Source: Ketobacter sp. MCCC 1A13808
Lineage (GTDB): Bacteria > Pseudomonadota > Gammaproteobacteria > Pseudomonadales > Ketobacteraceae
DNA length: 64,000 nucleotides
Direction of reading: 5' to 3'
NCBI RefSeq assembly: GCF_009746715.1
Contig: NZ_VRKW01000005.1
Span: forward strand, 186,001-250,000
Shown here: positions 8,233 through 17,092 of the stretch, one piece after another
How the letters are laid out: the number at the start of each line of letters is the position of its first letter
Numbering within the stretch: the stretch's first letter is position 1
Notes under the pieces: generated by a model
The model's input: only the letters and a program-made list of their open reading frames with translations
Told to the model about the DNA's origin: nothing
Database searches by the model: none
Position numbers and translations under genes: made by a program

Positions 8233-9563
8233 CGGAGTGTCTCGTCGGCCTGTTGGATTTGCGCCCGCCACAGATGAGCTTTGGATAGTACTGCGGCTTG
8301 GTCGATGGTGGTTAACGTTCGCTGTTTCATGACTTGTCGCCCATTAATCCAGGAATCGGTCACCTGGCTGGAGGGTGTTGAATACACCAGTTGAGAGGCA
8401 AGATGGTAATGCGGCTGACAGCTGATGTCATTCATGTTCACTGCAATGAGATCCGCTGACTTACCAGTTTCCAGGCTGCCGGTAATGTCGTCGATGCCCA
8501 GCGCCTTGGCACCGTTTATAGTCGCTAGCTCGATAGCAACATGGGCCGGTACGGCGGAGGGGTTTTTCGAAACGCCTTTTGCCAGCAGCGCAGCAGTGCG
8601 CATTTCACCGAACATATCCAGGTCGTTGTTGCTGGCAGCACCATCCGTGCCCAGAGCCACGTTAACGCCTGCCTCTAGTAGTTTTTCAACCGGACAAAAA
8701 CCGCTGGCCAGTTTTAAATTGGATTCCGGGCAATGGATAACATGGGTGCCGGTTTGCGCCAGTAATTCAATGTCGTCATCACTGAGCTGAGTCATGTGTA
8801 CAGCTTGTAGCTGGGGGTTCAGCAGTCCCAGCTCATTGAGCCGCTGAATCGGGGATACGCCGTTTTTTTCAATAGCGTCCTGAACTTCAAATGCCGTTTC
8901 ATGCAAGTGTATCTGCACCGGCATGTTGGTTTCCACTGACATAGTCGCTACTTTCATCAAAGGTGCATCGGATACCGTGTAGGGGGCGTGAGGGCCGAAT
9001 CCGACACTGATCAGTTGATGATTTCGGTAGTCGTCGTGTAATTGCAGCCCTTTACGCAAATATTCCTCTGCGTTAGCAGCCCAGTTGGTTGGGAAATCCA
9101 GAATAGGAAACGCGATCTGGCAGCGCATGTGCGCTTCTGCGGCGGAGCGCGCCACGATGTTAGGATAAAAATACATATCACTGAAGCAGGTGGTGCCACT
9201 GCGAATCATTTCGGCCATGGCCAGTTGCGCGCCTTCCATAGTAAAGGCTTCGTCCACCCAGCGTGCTTCAGCCGGCCAGATGTGGTTTTGTAACCATTCC
9301 ATTAGTGGCAGGTCGTCCGCCAGCCCCCGGAACAATGACATCGATGCATGGCCGTGGGCATTGATCAGGCCCGGCATCAACACATGGTGGGGCAGGTCGA
9401 TTACCTCGTGGGCAGAGATTCGATGCTGGCCCTGGGGCTCGATAGCAACGATTTTGCCCTTGTCGATGGCCAGGCAATGATTTTCCAGAATGGATCGTTT
9501 TGAATTAACCGTGACTATCCAGCGAGCGTTAATCAGCGTCGTGACGATTTCATTCTCAGACAT
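8229..9563 (-). CDS. mtaD: 5'-methylthioadenosine / S-adenosylhomocysteine deaminase
   Basis: A 444-residue amidohydrolase-family deaminase. Metal ligands are in MPGLINAHGHASMSL (first HxH), then IHLHETAFE, the VIHCPESN segment and the ALGTDGAASNN Asp. In Pseudomonas the homologue (PA3170) converts methylthioadenosine to methylthioinosine in methionine salvage. It is divergent from mtnA, which acts later in the same salvage pathway. Two adjacent ATGs exist (9566 and 9563); GGGGA lies 3 or 6 bases away, so the second is taken. Exact substrate range is inferred. Confidence 0.88.
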   Translation of the reverse strand: MSENEIVTTLINARWIVTVNSKRSILENHCLAIDKGKIVAIEPQGQHRISAHEVIDLPHHVLMPGLINAHGHASMSLFRGLADDLPLMEWLQNHIWPAEARWVDEAFTMEGAQLAMAEMIRSGTTCFSDMYFYPNIVARSAAEAHMRCQIAFPILDFPTNWAANAEEYLRKGLQLHDDYRNHQLISVGFGPHAPYTVSDAPLMKVATMSVETNMPVQIHLHETAFEVQDAIEKNGVSPIQRLNELGLLNPQLQAVHMTQLSDDDIELLAQTGTHVIHCPESNLKLASGFCPVEKLLEAGVNVALGTDGAASNNDLDMFGEMRTAALLAKGVSKNPSAVPAHVAIELATINGAKALGIDDITGSLETGKSADLIAVNMNDISCQPHYHLASQLVYSTPSSQVTDSWINGRQVMKQRTLTTIDQAAVLSKAHLWRAQIQQADETLR

Positions 9564-9765
9564 CATGAGTCCCCGTTCAATGTTTTGGGACCGCAATATT
9601 ACTCTGCTTTAGCGGCAGAGTGAAAAAAGATTCTGCGGTAGAGTTAAATGCGGTGCCACCGTATAATTCCGCCAGCGTTGCAGGCTGCCGGTTCAGCGTC
9701 CGCTATTAGATCGGTTCTGCGCGCCCGAATCAAATTCACCCTAACCGATTTTCCGGAGGCATATG

Positions 9766-10836
9766 ATGGCGTCGGCCCGTACTGTTAATGCGATTGAGTG
9801 GCGTGACGACACCCTATGGTTATTAGATCAAAGGGCGTTGCCGTTGGAAGAACTATGGATTTCCCATCCGGATACCGAGGCGGTTGTAAATTCGATACGG
9901 GACATGGTGGTGCGCGGTGCTCCCGCAATCGGTATCACTGCGGCTTACGGTGTGGTGATCGCTGCCCGTAACCGCCTTGAGCAGTCGGGCGACAATTGGA
10001 TGCGCGCGTTATCTGAAGATTTTGAAGCCCTGGCGCAATCCAGGCCGACGGCAGTGAATCTGTTCTGGGCTTTGGGTCAGATGCAGAAAATATTAAGTAA
10101 ACTAAATCAGGAAGAAGATCCGGTGGTGCAATTACTGCGGGAAGCGAAACGCATCCACGAAGCTGATTTGGCAGCGAATCATACCATGGGCAACCTCGGC
10201 GCCAGCTTGATCGCCCATTACAAAATGCCAGCCCCCGGGGTTATCACCCACTGCAATACCGGTTCTCTCGCCACCGGTGGGTACGGCACCGCACTGGGGG
10301 TGATCCGCAGTGCCTGGCAGCAAAAGCTGATTGAACGGGTATTTGCGGATGAGACGAGGCCATGGTGGCAGGGATCAAGACTAACCGCCTGGGAGTTGAT
10401 GCAAGATGGTATTCCGGTCACGCTGACGGCGGATTCTGTAGCGGCAACCCTGATGCAGCAGGGGCGGGTTAGCTGGGTGATCGTAGGGGCAGACAGGATT
10501 GCCGCGAATGGTGATGTCGCTAATAAAATTGGTACTTATAATCTGGCGGTTCTGGCGAAGCATCATGGCGTGCGCTTTATGGTGGTGGCGCCAACCAGCA
10601 CATTTGATCTGAGTATTTCAAGTGGCGTTGATATTCCCATTGAGGAACGCGATGGGCACGAGGTCCTTGAGGTGAAGGGAGTGCGGATGGCGCCGGAAAA
10701 TGCACAGGCTTATAACCCGGTTTTTGACGTTACTCCGGCTCAATTGATCGATGCTATTGTCACCGAAAAAGGGGTGATAGAGAAGCCGTCCGCAGACTCC
10801 GTTGCCAGCCTGATGGCCGACCGGCAGTTGCACTGA
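9766..10836 (+). CDS. mtnA: Methylthioribose-1-phosphate isomerase
   Basis: MtnA converts 5-methylthioribose 1-phosphate to 5-methylthioribulose 1-phosphate in methionine salvage. The 356-residue protein resembles eIF2B-alpha-type proteins and carries [14 protein letters not shown], the catalytic Cys163 in [12 protein letters not shown] and Asp243 in [16 protein letters not shown] at 9755-9759 is 3 bases from an ATG at 9763 and 6 bases from the ATG at 9766, so the second is preferred. It is divergent from mtaD across about 200 bases, giving room for shared control. Confidence 0.93.
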   Translation: MASARTVNAIEWRDDTLWLLDQRALPLEELWISHPDTEAVVNSIRDMVVRGAPAIGITAAYGVVIAARNRLEQSGDNWMRALSEDFEALAQSRPTAVNLFWALGQMQKILSKLNQEEDPVVQLLREAKRIHEADLAANHTMGNLGASLIAHYKMPAPGVITHCNTGSLATGGYGTALGVIRSAWQQKLIERVFADETRPWWQGSRLTAWELMQDGIPVTLTADSVAATLMQQGRVSWVIVGADRIAANGDVANKIGTYNLAVLAKHHGVRFMVVAPTSTFDLSISSGVDIPIEERDGHEVLEVKGVRMAPENAQAYNPVFDVTPAQLIDAIVTEKGVIEKPSADSVASLMADRQLH

Positions 10837-10908
10837 TTTTAAAAGACGCAAAAGCGTAATATTTCTACGAATTTTGGTGTTTTAGCTTAGCTCAAAGTGG
10901 GCCTTTTG

Positions 10909-10917
10909 TGCTATTAT
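10909..10917 (+). promoter_or_regulatory. Candidate extended -10 promoter for gyrA
   Basis: TGCTATTAT is an extended -10 (TGn plus a 5-of-6 match). The -35 region is weak. It lies about 144 bases upstream of gyrA in the mtnA-gyrA gap, leaving a long untranslated leader. No clear terminator for mtnA was seen in the gap. Confidence 0.4.
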
Positions 10918-11060
10918 TCGGAGCTTTAATAGCGGCATCCTAGCCGTCAGGGGCAATGACAAAAACGACGACAGATCCTACCCCGGTCACTATGGCAACA
11001 GGCACCTCTGTTTTGCAGAAATGCCCTCGCTCTAGCCGTCATCATTAGATCAGGAACCCG

Positions 11061-13733
11061 ATGTCAGAACTAGCCAAAGAAATCCTACCGGTCAACATCG
11101 AAGACGAACTAAAACAATCTTATCTTGACTATGCAATGAGCGTTATCGTCGGTCGGGCTCTACCCGACGTGCGTGACGGCCTCAAACCGGTGCATCGGCG
11201 CGTGCTGTATGCCATGCACGAGCTAAGCAATTCTTTTAACAAGCCCTATAAGAAGTCCGCCAGGGTGGTGGGTGATGTCATTGGTAAATACCACCCACAT
11301 GGCGATTCTGCCGTTTACGATACCATTGTTCGTATGGCGCAGCCTTTCTCCCTGCGTTATATGCTGGTGGACGGGCAGGGTAACTTCGGCTCCGTCGATG
11401 GCGATAACGCCGCGGCAATGCGTTATACCGAAGTTCGTATGGCCAAGATAGCACACGATTTGCTGGCGGACCTGGAGAAAGAAACGGTCAATTTCGTGCC
11501 CAACTACGACGGCAGCGAGCATATGCCTTCGGTGTTGCCGACCCGGATTCCCAATCTTCTGATTAATGGGTCATCTGGCATTGCTGTTGGTATGGCGACG
11601 AATATCCCGCCCCACAACCTGGGCGAGGTCGTGGACGGATGTCTGGCATGCATTGACAACCCCGATATCGATATTGATGGGTTAATGGAATATATCCAGG
11701 GTCCCGATCTGCCTACCTATGGCATTATTAACGGTCGCTCCGGCATTATTGAGGCCTACCGTACGGGTCGCGGGCGCATGTATATGCGTGCCCGGGCCCA
11801 CATAGAGACCGAAAAAAACGGTCGCGAAACCATCATTGTCACTGAAATTCCCTATCAGGTGAATAAGGCGCGCTTGATCGAAAAAATCGCTGAGCTGGTG
11901 AAAGAAAAGCGCATCGAGGGCATCAGTGAAATCCGTGATGAGTCCGACAAAGACGGCATCCGCATCGTTATTGAGGTGCGCCGTGGCGATAATGCGGAAG
12001 TGCTGCTTAACAATTTATACGCCCAAACCCAGCTCGAAACCGTTTTCGGAATCAACATGGTTGCCCTTGTGGATGGTCAGCCGCGATTGTTGAATCTGAA
12101 GGGGATTGTAGAAGCGTTTGTCCGCCATCGTCGTGAAGTGGTAACGCGCAGAACGGTATTTGATTTGCGCAAAGCCCGTGAGCGCGGTCATGTGCTGGAA
12201 GGATTGGCAGTAGCGTTAGCGAATATTGATCCGGTAATTGAATTAATTAAATCGTCGCCGAGCCGGGCAGACGCAGAAGAAGGGTTAATGGGGACCGGCT
12301 GGAAGCCGGGTAACGTCTTGGACATGCTGGAGCGTGCCGGTGGCCCAGATGTCTGCCGTCCGGACGATATTGACGCCAACTTCGGGATGCGTGATGACGG
12401 GTTGTATTATCTGTCTCAGGTTCAGGCAAAAGAAATTCTGGATATGCGCTTGCATCGCTTGACCGGGCTGGAAACCGACAAACTGCTGTTGGAATATCAG
12501 GAAAAACTGCAATTGATCGGTGAATTGATGGCGATTCTGGCAGACCCTGAATTGCTGATGAAGGTGATCCGAGAAGAGTTGGTGGAAATCCGCGCCCAAT
12601 ATGCAGATAAGCGCCGCTCCGAAATTGTTGTATCGCGCCTTGATCTGACCAACGAAGATCTGATCCCTGAAGAGAATGTGGTGGTTACCTTGTCTTCTGG
12701 CGGTTATGCCAAAACCCAGCCGATTGATACCTATCAGGCGCAGAAGCGGGGCGGCAAGGGTAAAGTTGCGACCTCGGTGAAGGATGAGGACTACATTGAA
12801 CATTTGTTGGTGACCAGCACCCACGACACCATTCTTTGTTTTAGTAACCTGGGTAAAGTGTATTGGCTCAAGGTCTATCAGATTCCGCGGGCCGGCCGTC
12901 AATCCAAGGGCCGTCCCATTGTCAATTTGTTGCCGTTATCCCCTGACGAGAATATCTCGGCCATTCTACCTTTGCGCGAATATGAATCCGGTAAATTTGT
13001 GTTCATGGCCACCAGCAATGGAACGGTTAAGAAAGTAGAGCTGGAATCGTTTTCCCGTCCACGCAGCTCCGGTCTGATAGCCATTGAACTGGACGACGGT
13101 AATCGCCTGGTGGGCGTGTCCATTACGGACGGCGAGCAAGACATTATGTTGCTGACATCCGAAGGCAAGGCAATACGCTTTGCTGAAAAAGATGTGCGCG
13201 CCATGGGCAGGACTGCCCGCGGCGTGCGGGGCGTTAATTTACCGGAAGGCGGTAGCTTGATTTCCCTTATTATTCCTGAAGCAGGGCACCAGGTTCTCAC
13301 TGCCAGTGAGAACGGGTATGGCAAGCGCACGGCGGTCGAAGATTTTCCGACTAAAGGCCGTGGCGGCAAGGGCATGATCGCGATGCGGTGCAGCGAGCGA
13401 AACGGGGCTTTGATCGGGGCTAAGCAAGTTTGTGAAACCGATGAAATCGTTCTGATCTCGGATCAGGGAACCCTGGTTCGTACTCGGGTGTCAGAAGTGT
13501 CGATTCAAGGTCGCGATACACAAGGTGTTATGTTGATCCGGATTGCCAGCGATGAAAAACTGGTTGGTCTGGAACGTATCGCAGAGCTCGAAGGTGTTGT
13601 TGACGAGCTGGATGATGAAATTGACGCGAGTAACAGTGCGGATGCAGCGGAACAGCAGGACCAAAGCGGCACTGCAAGCGAAAGTGACGCAAACAAGGAT
13701 AGCGCAGACGATGGCCAGGGCGAGGATAGCTAA
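11061..13733 (+). CDS. gyrA: DNA gyrase subunit A
   Basis: The breakage-reunion subunit of DNA gyrase, which with GyrB introduces negative supercoils. The 890-residue protein has the catalytic Tyr122 ([10 protein letters not shown]), and the quinolone region keeps Ser83 and Asp87 ([11 protein letters not shown]), the susceptible state in E. coli numbering. The C-terminal beta-pinwheel begins with a GyrA box, QKRGGKG, needed for DNA wrapping. The last 45 residues form an acidic tail rich in D, E, S and A. serC follows after 5 bases, so gyrA may head a long transcript reaching cmk. Confidence 0.98.
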   Translation: MSELAKEILPVNIEDELKQSYLDYAMSVIVGRALPDVRDGLKPVHRRVLYAMHELSNSFNKPYKKSARVVGDVIGKYHPHGDSAVYDTIVRMAQPFSLRYMLVDGQGNFGSVDGDNAAAMRYTEVRMAKIAHDLLADLEKETVNFVPNYDGSEHMPSVLPTRIPNLLINGSSGIAVGMATNIPPHNLGEVVDGCLACIDNPDIDIDGLMEYIQGPDLPTYGIINGRSGIIEAYRTGRGRMYMRARAHIETEKNGRETIIVTEIPYQVNKARLIEKIAELVKEKRIEGISEIRDESDKDGIRIVIEVRRGDNAEVLLNNLYAQTQLETVFGINMVALVDGQPRLLNLKGIVEAFVRHRREVVTRRTVFDLRKARERGHVLEGLAVALANIDPVIELIKSSPSRADAEEGLMGTGWKPGNVLDMLERAGGPDVCRPDDIDANFGMRDDGLYYLSQVQAKEILDMRLHRLTGLETDKLLLEYQEKLQLIGELMAILADPELLMKVIREELVEIRAQYADKRRSEIVVSRLDLTNEDLIPEENVVVTLSSGGYAKTQPIDTYQAQKRGGKGKVATSVKDEDYIEHLLVTSTHDTILCFSNLGKVYWLKVYQIPRAGRQSKGRPIVNLLPLSPDENISAILPLREYESGKFVFMATSNGTVKKVELESFSRPRSSGLIAIELDDGNRLVGVSITDGEQDIMLLTSEGKAIRFAEKDVRAMGRTARGVRGVNLPEGGSLISLIIPEAGHQVLTASENGYGKRTAVEDFPTKGRGGKGMIAMRCSERNGALIGAKQVCETDEIVLISDQGTLVRTRVSEVSIQGRDTQGVMLIRIASDEKLVGLERIAELEGVVDELDDEIDASNSADAAEQQDQSGTASESDANKDSADDGQGEDS

Positions 13734-13738
13734 GCAGT

Positions 13739-14818
13739 ATGAGCAGAGCGTTTAATTTCTGTGCCGGCCCGGCGGCGTTGCCGCAAGCGGTGCTTGAAAG
13801 AGCCCAGCAAGAACTGGTTGATTTTCGTGGCTCCGGTTTGTCCCTAATGGAGATGAGCCATCGCTCCGACGAGGTGGTCGCAATGGCCACGAAAGCGGAG
13901 CAGGACCTGCGTGACCTGATGTCCGTTCCGGACAACTACAAGGTACTGTTTCTGCAAGGGGGAGCAAGCACCCAGTTTGCTATGGTGCCGCTTAATCTGG
14001 CCTCTATTCATGGCCAGGCAGACTATGTTAATACCGGTCAATGGTCGATTAAAGCGATCAAGGAGGCCGGAAAATACTGCAATGTCAATGTGGTCGCGAC
14101 GGGTGAGGACAATCGGTTTACCAGCGTTCCTGCGTTTGAATCCTGGTCGGTTAGCGGTAATGCGGACTATCTACATTACACTCCCAACGAAACTATTGGT
14201 GGTGTGGAATTTGACTTTATCCCGGAAGTGGAAACGGATCTGGTTGTGGATCTTTCGTCTACCATTTTGTCCCGTCCACTGGATGTGAGTCGCTTTGGCT
14301 TGATTTATGCTGGCGCACAAAAAAATATCGGACCGGCCGGCATAACGGTCGTTATTGTGCGTGAGGACCTGTTGGGGAAGGCAATGCCCGCCACGCCGAC
14401 TATGCTGGATTATAAGGTCCACGGTGATAATGACTCTATGTATAACACGCCGCCTACCTTTGCCTGGTATTTATCTGGCCTGGTATTTGAATGGCTCAAG
14501 GAGCAGGGTGGCGTGGCAGCCATGGCGAAACTGAATAAAGCCAAGGCTGACAAGCTGTATCAGTATATAGATGGCAGCGGTTTCTATACTAATCCGGTCG
14601 CCGTAAATAATCGTTCGTGGATGAATGTGCCTTTTACCCTGGCAGAGGATGCGCTGGATAAAGCGTTTCTGCAGGAAGCCGGGCAGCGCCAGTTGTTGAA
14701 TCTAAAGGGGCACCGGACAGTTGGGGGCATGCGCGCCAGTTTGTATAACGCCGTACCGATGGAAGCGGTGGATGCGCTGATTGAATTCATGCAAGATTTT
14801 GTAAAACGCAGGGGATAG
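13739..14818 (+). CDS. serC: Phosphoserine aminotransferase
   Basis: A class V PLP aminotransferase that converts 3-phosphohydroxypyruvate to phosphoserine and also serves pyridoxal phosphate synthesis. It has 359 residues, starts [15 protein letters not shown], and the PLP lysine is Lys195 in [12 protein letters not shown]. It begins 5 bases after gyrA and ends 8 bases before pheA. The gyrA-serC-pheA-hisC order matches Pseudomonas and places serine and aromatic synthesis in one expression unit. Confidence 0.97.
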   Translation: MSRAFNFCAGPAALPQAVLERAQQELVDFRGSGLSLMEMSHRSDEVVAMATKAEQDLRDLMSVPDNYKVLFLQGGASTQFAMVPLNLASIHGQADYVNTGQWSIKAIKEAGKYCNVNVVATGEDNRFTSVPAFESWSVSGNADYLHYTPNETIGGVEFDFIPEVETDLVVDLSSTILSRPLDVSRFGLIYAGAQKNIGPAGITVVIVREDLLGKAMPATPTMLDYKVHGDNDSMYNTPPTFAWYLSGLVFEWLKEQGGVAAMAKLNKAKADKLYQYIDGSGFYTNPVAVNNRSWMNVPFTLAEDALDKAFLQEAGQRQLLNLKGHRTVGGMRASLYNAVPMEAVDALIEFMQDFVKRRG

Positions 14819-14826
14819 TCAGGATA

Positions 14827-15927
14827 ATGTCCGAGTCCAAGCCCGACCTGGAAAAACTACGGCAGAATATCGACCAAATTGATCAGCAAATACAGGACAT
14901 GATCAATAAGCGGGCGAGTTATGCCCAGCAAGTGGCCGATGTAAAGCAGGAATCCGCCAGCGATGGTGAAAAAGCCGTATTCTATCGCCCTGAGCGGGAA
15001 GCCCAGGTGCTGCGTAAAGTGATGAATCGAAATCAGGGCCCCCTGGATAACGAGTCGATGGCTCGCTTGTTTCGGGAAATCATGTCGGTTTGTCTGGCGT
15101 TGGAAGAGCCGATGAACATTGCCTATCTTGGCCCGGAGGGCACGTTTACCCAGGCTGCAGCGCAAAAACATTTCGGTCATGCAGTCAAAACGTCGCCACT
15201 GGCCACTATTGATGAAGTCTTTCGTGAAGTGGAATCCGGCAGTGCCCATTACGGTGTGGTACCTGTGGAAAATTCAACCGAAGGGATGGTGAATACCACG
15301 CTCGATTCGTTTATTCATTCAACTCTCACAATCTGTGGGGAAGTTGAGCTGCGAATTCATCACAACCTGTTGGTGGGTAGCAATACACGCCAAGAATCTA
15401 TCACCCGCATTTATTCTCATCAGCAGTCACTGGCACAATGCCGGCAGTGGCTGGATGCACATTATCCGAATGCAGACCGGGTTGCGGTCAGTAGCAATTC
15501 CGAAGCAGCACGGCGTTTGCAAAGTGAATGGAACGCGGCTGCCATTGCGGGAGAAGTCGCAGCCGAAATTTATGACCTGCAAAAGCTGGCGACCAATATT
15601 GAAGATAACCCTCACAACACAACCCGGTTTTTGATTGTCGGCAGGGAGCACGTGCCTGCCTCCGGCGAAGATAAAACATCGGTGATTGTCTCCATGAAAA
15701 ATAAGCCGGGCGCTCTCTATGAACTCCTGGCCCCGTTCTATGATGCCGGAATCATGTTGACCCGGGTGGAGACCAGGCCTTCTCGTGATGGAACCTGGAC
15801 CTATCTATTCTTCATTGATTTCGAAGGGCATGAGTCTGACGCTCAGATAAAAGGCGCCATGGGGCGCGTTGAACAGATTGCTGTTTATCTGAAAAAGCTG
15901 GGATCCTATCCCAAAGCGGTGCTTTAA
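14827..15927 (+). CDS. pheA: Chorismate mutase / prephenate dehydratase (P-protein)
   Basis: A bifunctional enzyme of phenylalanine synthesis, 366 residues. An AroQ chorismate mutase domain covers about residues 1-90, prephenate dehydratase about 95-275 with the NTTRFLIVG motif, and a C-terminal ACT domain from about 285 (KPGALYELLAPF) that binds phenylalanine for feedback control. The usual ESRP motif of the ACT domain reads ETRPS here. A 9-bp inverted repeat overlaps its stop codon and spans the gap to hisC. Confidence 0.97.
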   Translation: MSESKPDLEKLRQNIDQIDQQIQDMINKRASYAQQVADVKQESASDGEKAVFYRPEREAQVLRKVMNRNQGPLDNESMARLFREIMSVCLALEEPMNIAYLGPEGTFTQAAAQKHFGHAVKTSPLATIDEVFREVESGSAHYGVVPVENSTEGMVNTTLDSFIHSTLTICGEVELRIHHNLLVGSNTRQESITRIYSHQQSLAQCRQWLDAHYPNADRVAVSSNSEAARRLQSEWNAAAIAGEVAAEIYDLQKLATNIEDNPHNTTRFLIVGREHVPASGEDKTSVIVSMKNKPGALYELLAPFYDAGIMLTRVETRPSRDGTWTYLFFIDFEGHESDAQIKGAMGRVEQIAVYLKKLGSYPKAVL

Positions 15928-15959
15928 TCAGGCGCATGTAACCTGTAGGACTGATTAAA
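15923..15959 (+). repeat. Inverted repeat between pheA and hisC
   Basis: TTTAATCAG at 15923-15931 and CTGATTAAA at 15951-15959 are perfect complements separated by 19 bases, and the first arm contains the pheA stop codon. There is no T run. It may be an intercistronic hairpin affecting mRNA stability or a regulator site. Function is unknown. Confidence 0.5.
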
Positions 15960-15991
15960 CCCTCGTAACGACAATTAAGAGTTCGAATACT

Positions 15992-17092
15992 ATGTCTTGT
16001 GATTACATCGCGTTGGCGACCCCTGGTGTACAACAACTTACGCCTTATGTGCCTGGCAAACCTGTGGAAGAATTGGGCCGCGAGTTGGGCGTGCGCGATA
16101 TCGTGAAACTAGCCAGTAACGAAAACCCTATGGGGCCGGGAGCCCGGGTTCTGGCCGCGCTGGATGCTGTGAAGCCTGAGCTTAGCCGTTATCCAGATGG
16201 TAACGGGTTCATGTTGAAGCAGGCGCTAGCGGCAAAACTGAATGTGCAGGAAAGCGGGCTAACCCTGGGAAACGGTTCCAACGATGTGTTGGAACTGATC
16301 GCTCGAGCTTATCTGCAGCCCGGCACAGAAGCCGTTTTTTCTCAATACGCGTTTGCGGTTTATCCCATCGTCACGCAAGCGGTGGGCGCCACAGCCATCG
16401 TCACTCCAGCTAAAAACTGGGGGCATGATCTGGAGGCGATGGCAGCAGCAATAACACAAAATACCCGCGTTATATTCATCGCCAATCCGAACAACCCCAC
16501 TGGTACCTGGTTTGGCGTGGAACCGTGGGAGAAGTTTATGGGATCAGTTCCTGAAGATGTGTTAGTGGTGCTGGACGAAGCGTATATTGAATATGTCGGC
16601 ACTCAAGGCGGTGTGCTGAATGGTTTAAATTATTTGCAGCAATTCCCGAACCTAATCGTGACACGTACTTTCTCCAAGGCCTATGGCCTGGCCGGGTTGA
16701 GGGTCGGTTATTCCGTCTCGCATCCCCAGGTGGCCAATGTGCTGAACCGGGTCCGGCAACCCTTCAATGTGGATTCTTTCGCACTGGCCGCTGCAACCGC
16801 TGTGCTATCCGATACCGAGTATCTGCAAAAGAGCCGGTTGGTCAATGAGCAGGGTATGGCTCAATTAATCGAGGGCTTTGCAACATTAGGATTGGATTAT
16901 ATTCCTTCAGCCGGGAATTTCATTGTGGTTCATTTTCAAGGTGATGCCGGTCCCATCTACCGGAATTTGCTGCGAGAAGGGGTTATTGTGCGCCCGATTG
17001 CCAATTACGGGATGCCGGAGTCGTTGCGGGTTAGTATCGGGCTTGAACCTGAAAACCAGCGTTTCCTGCAAGCGCTTGAGCGTGTGTTATGA
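15992..17092 (+). CDS. hisC: Histidinol-phosphate / aromatic aminotransferase (HisC2 type)
   Basis: A 366-residue fold-type I PLP aminotransferase. Markers are LASNENPMGPG near residue 35, the ANPNNPTGTW motif, and the Schiff-base lysine Lys229 in TFSKAYGLAGLRVGY. In Pseudomonas this copy (hisC2) sits between pheA and tyrA-aroA and probably transaminates aromatic precursors as well as histidinol phosphate; the neighbourhood here supports an aromatic role. Its stop overlaps the start of the next gene by an ATGA. Confidence 0.93.
   Translation: MSCDYIALATPGVQQLTPYVPGKPVEELGRELGVRDIVKLASNENPMGPGARVLAALDAVKPELSRYPDGNGFMLKQALAAKLNVQESGLTLGNGSNDVLELIARAYLQPGTEAVFSQYAFAVYPIVTQAVGATAIVTPAKNWGHDLEAMAAAITQNTRVIFIANPNNPTGTWFGVEPWEKFMGSVPEDVLVVLDEAYIEYVGTQGGVLNGLNYLQQFPNLIVTRTFSKAYGLAGLRVGYSVSHPQVANVLNRVRQPFNVDSFALAAATAVLSDTEYLQKSRLVNEQGMAQLIEGFATLGLDYIPSAGNFIVVHFQGDAGPIYRNLLREGVIVRPIANYGMPESLRVSIGLEPENQRFLQALERVL

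Noticed and set aside
10845-10870. Short GACGC/GCGT hairpin after mtnA as a terminator
   Set aside because: A stem of four or five pairs with no T run is too weak.
11300-11430. Possible quinolone-resistance changes in gyrA
   Set aside because: Ser83 and Asp87 are both the susceptible residues.
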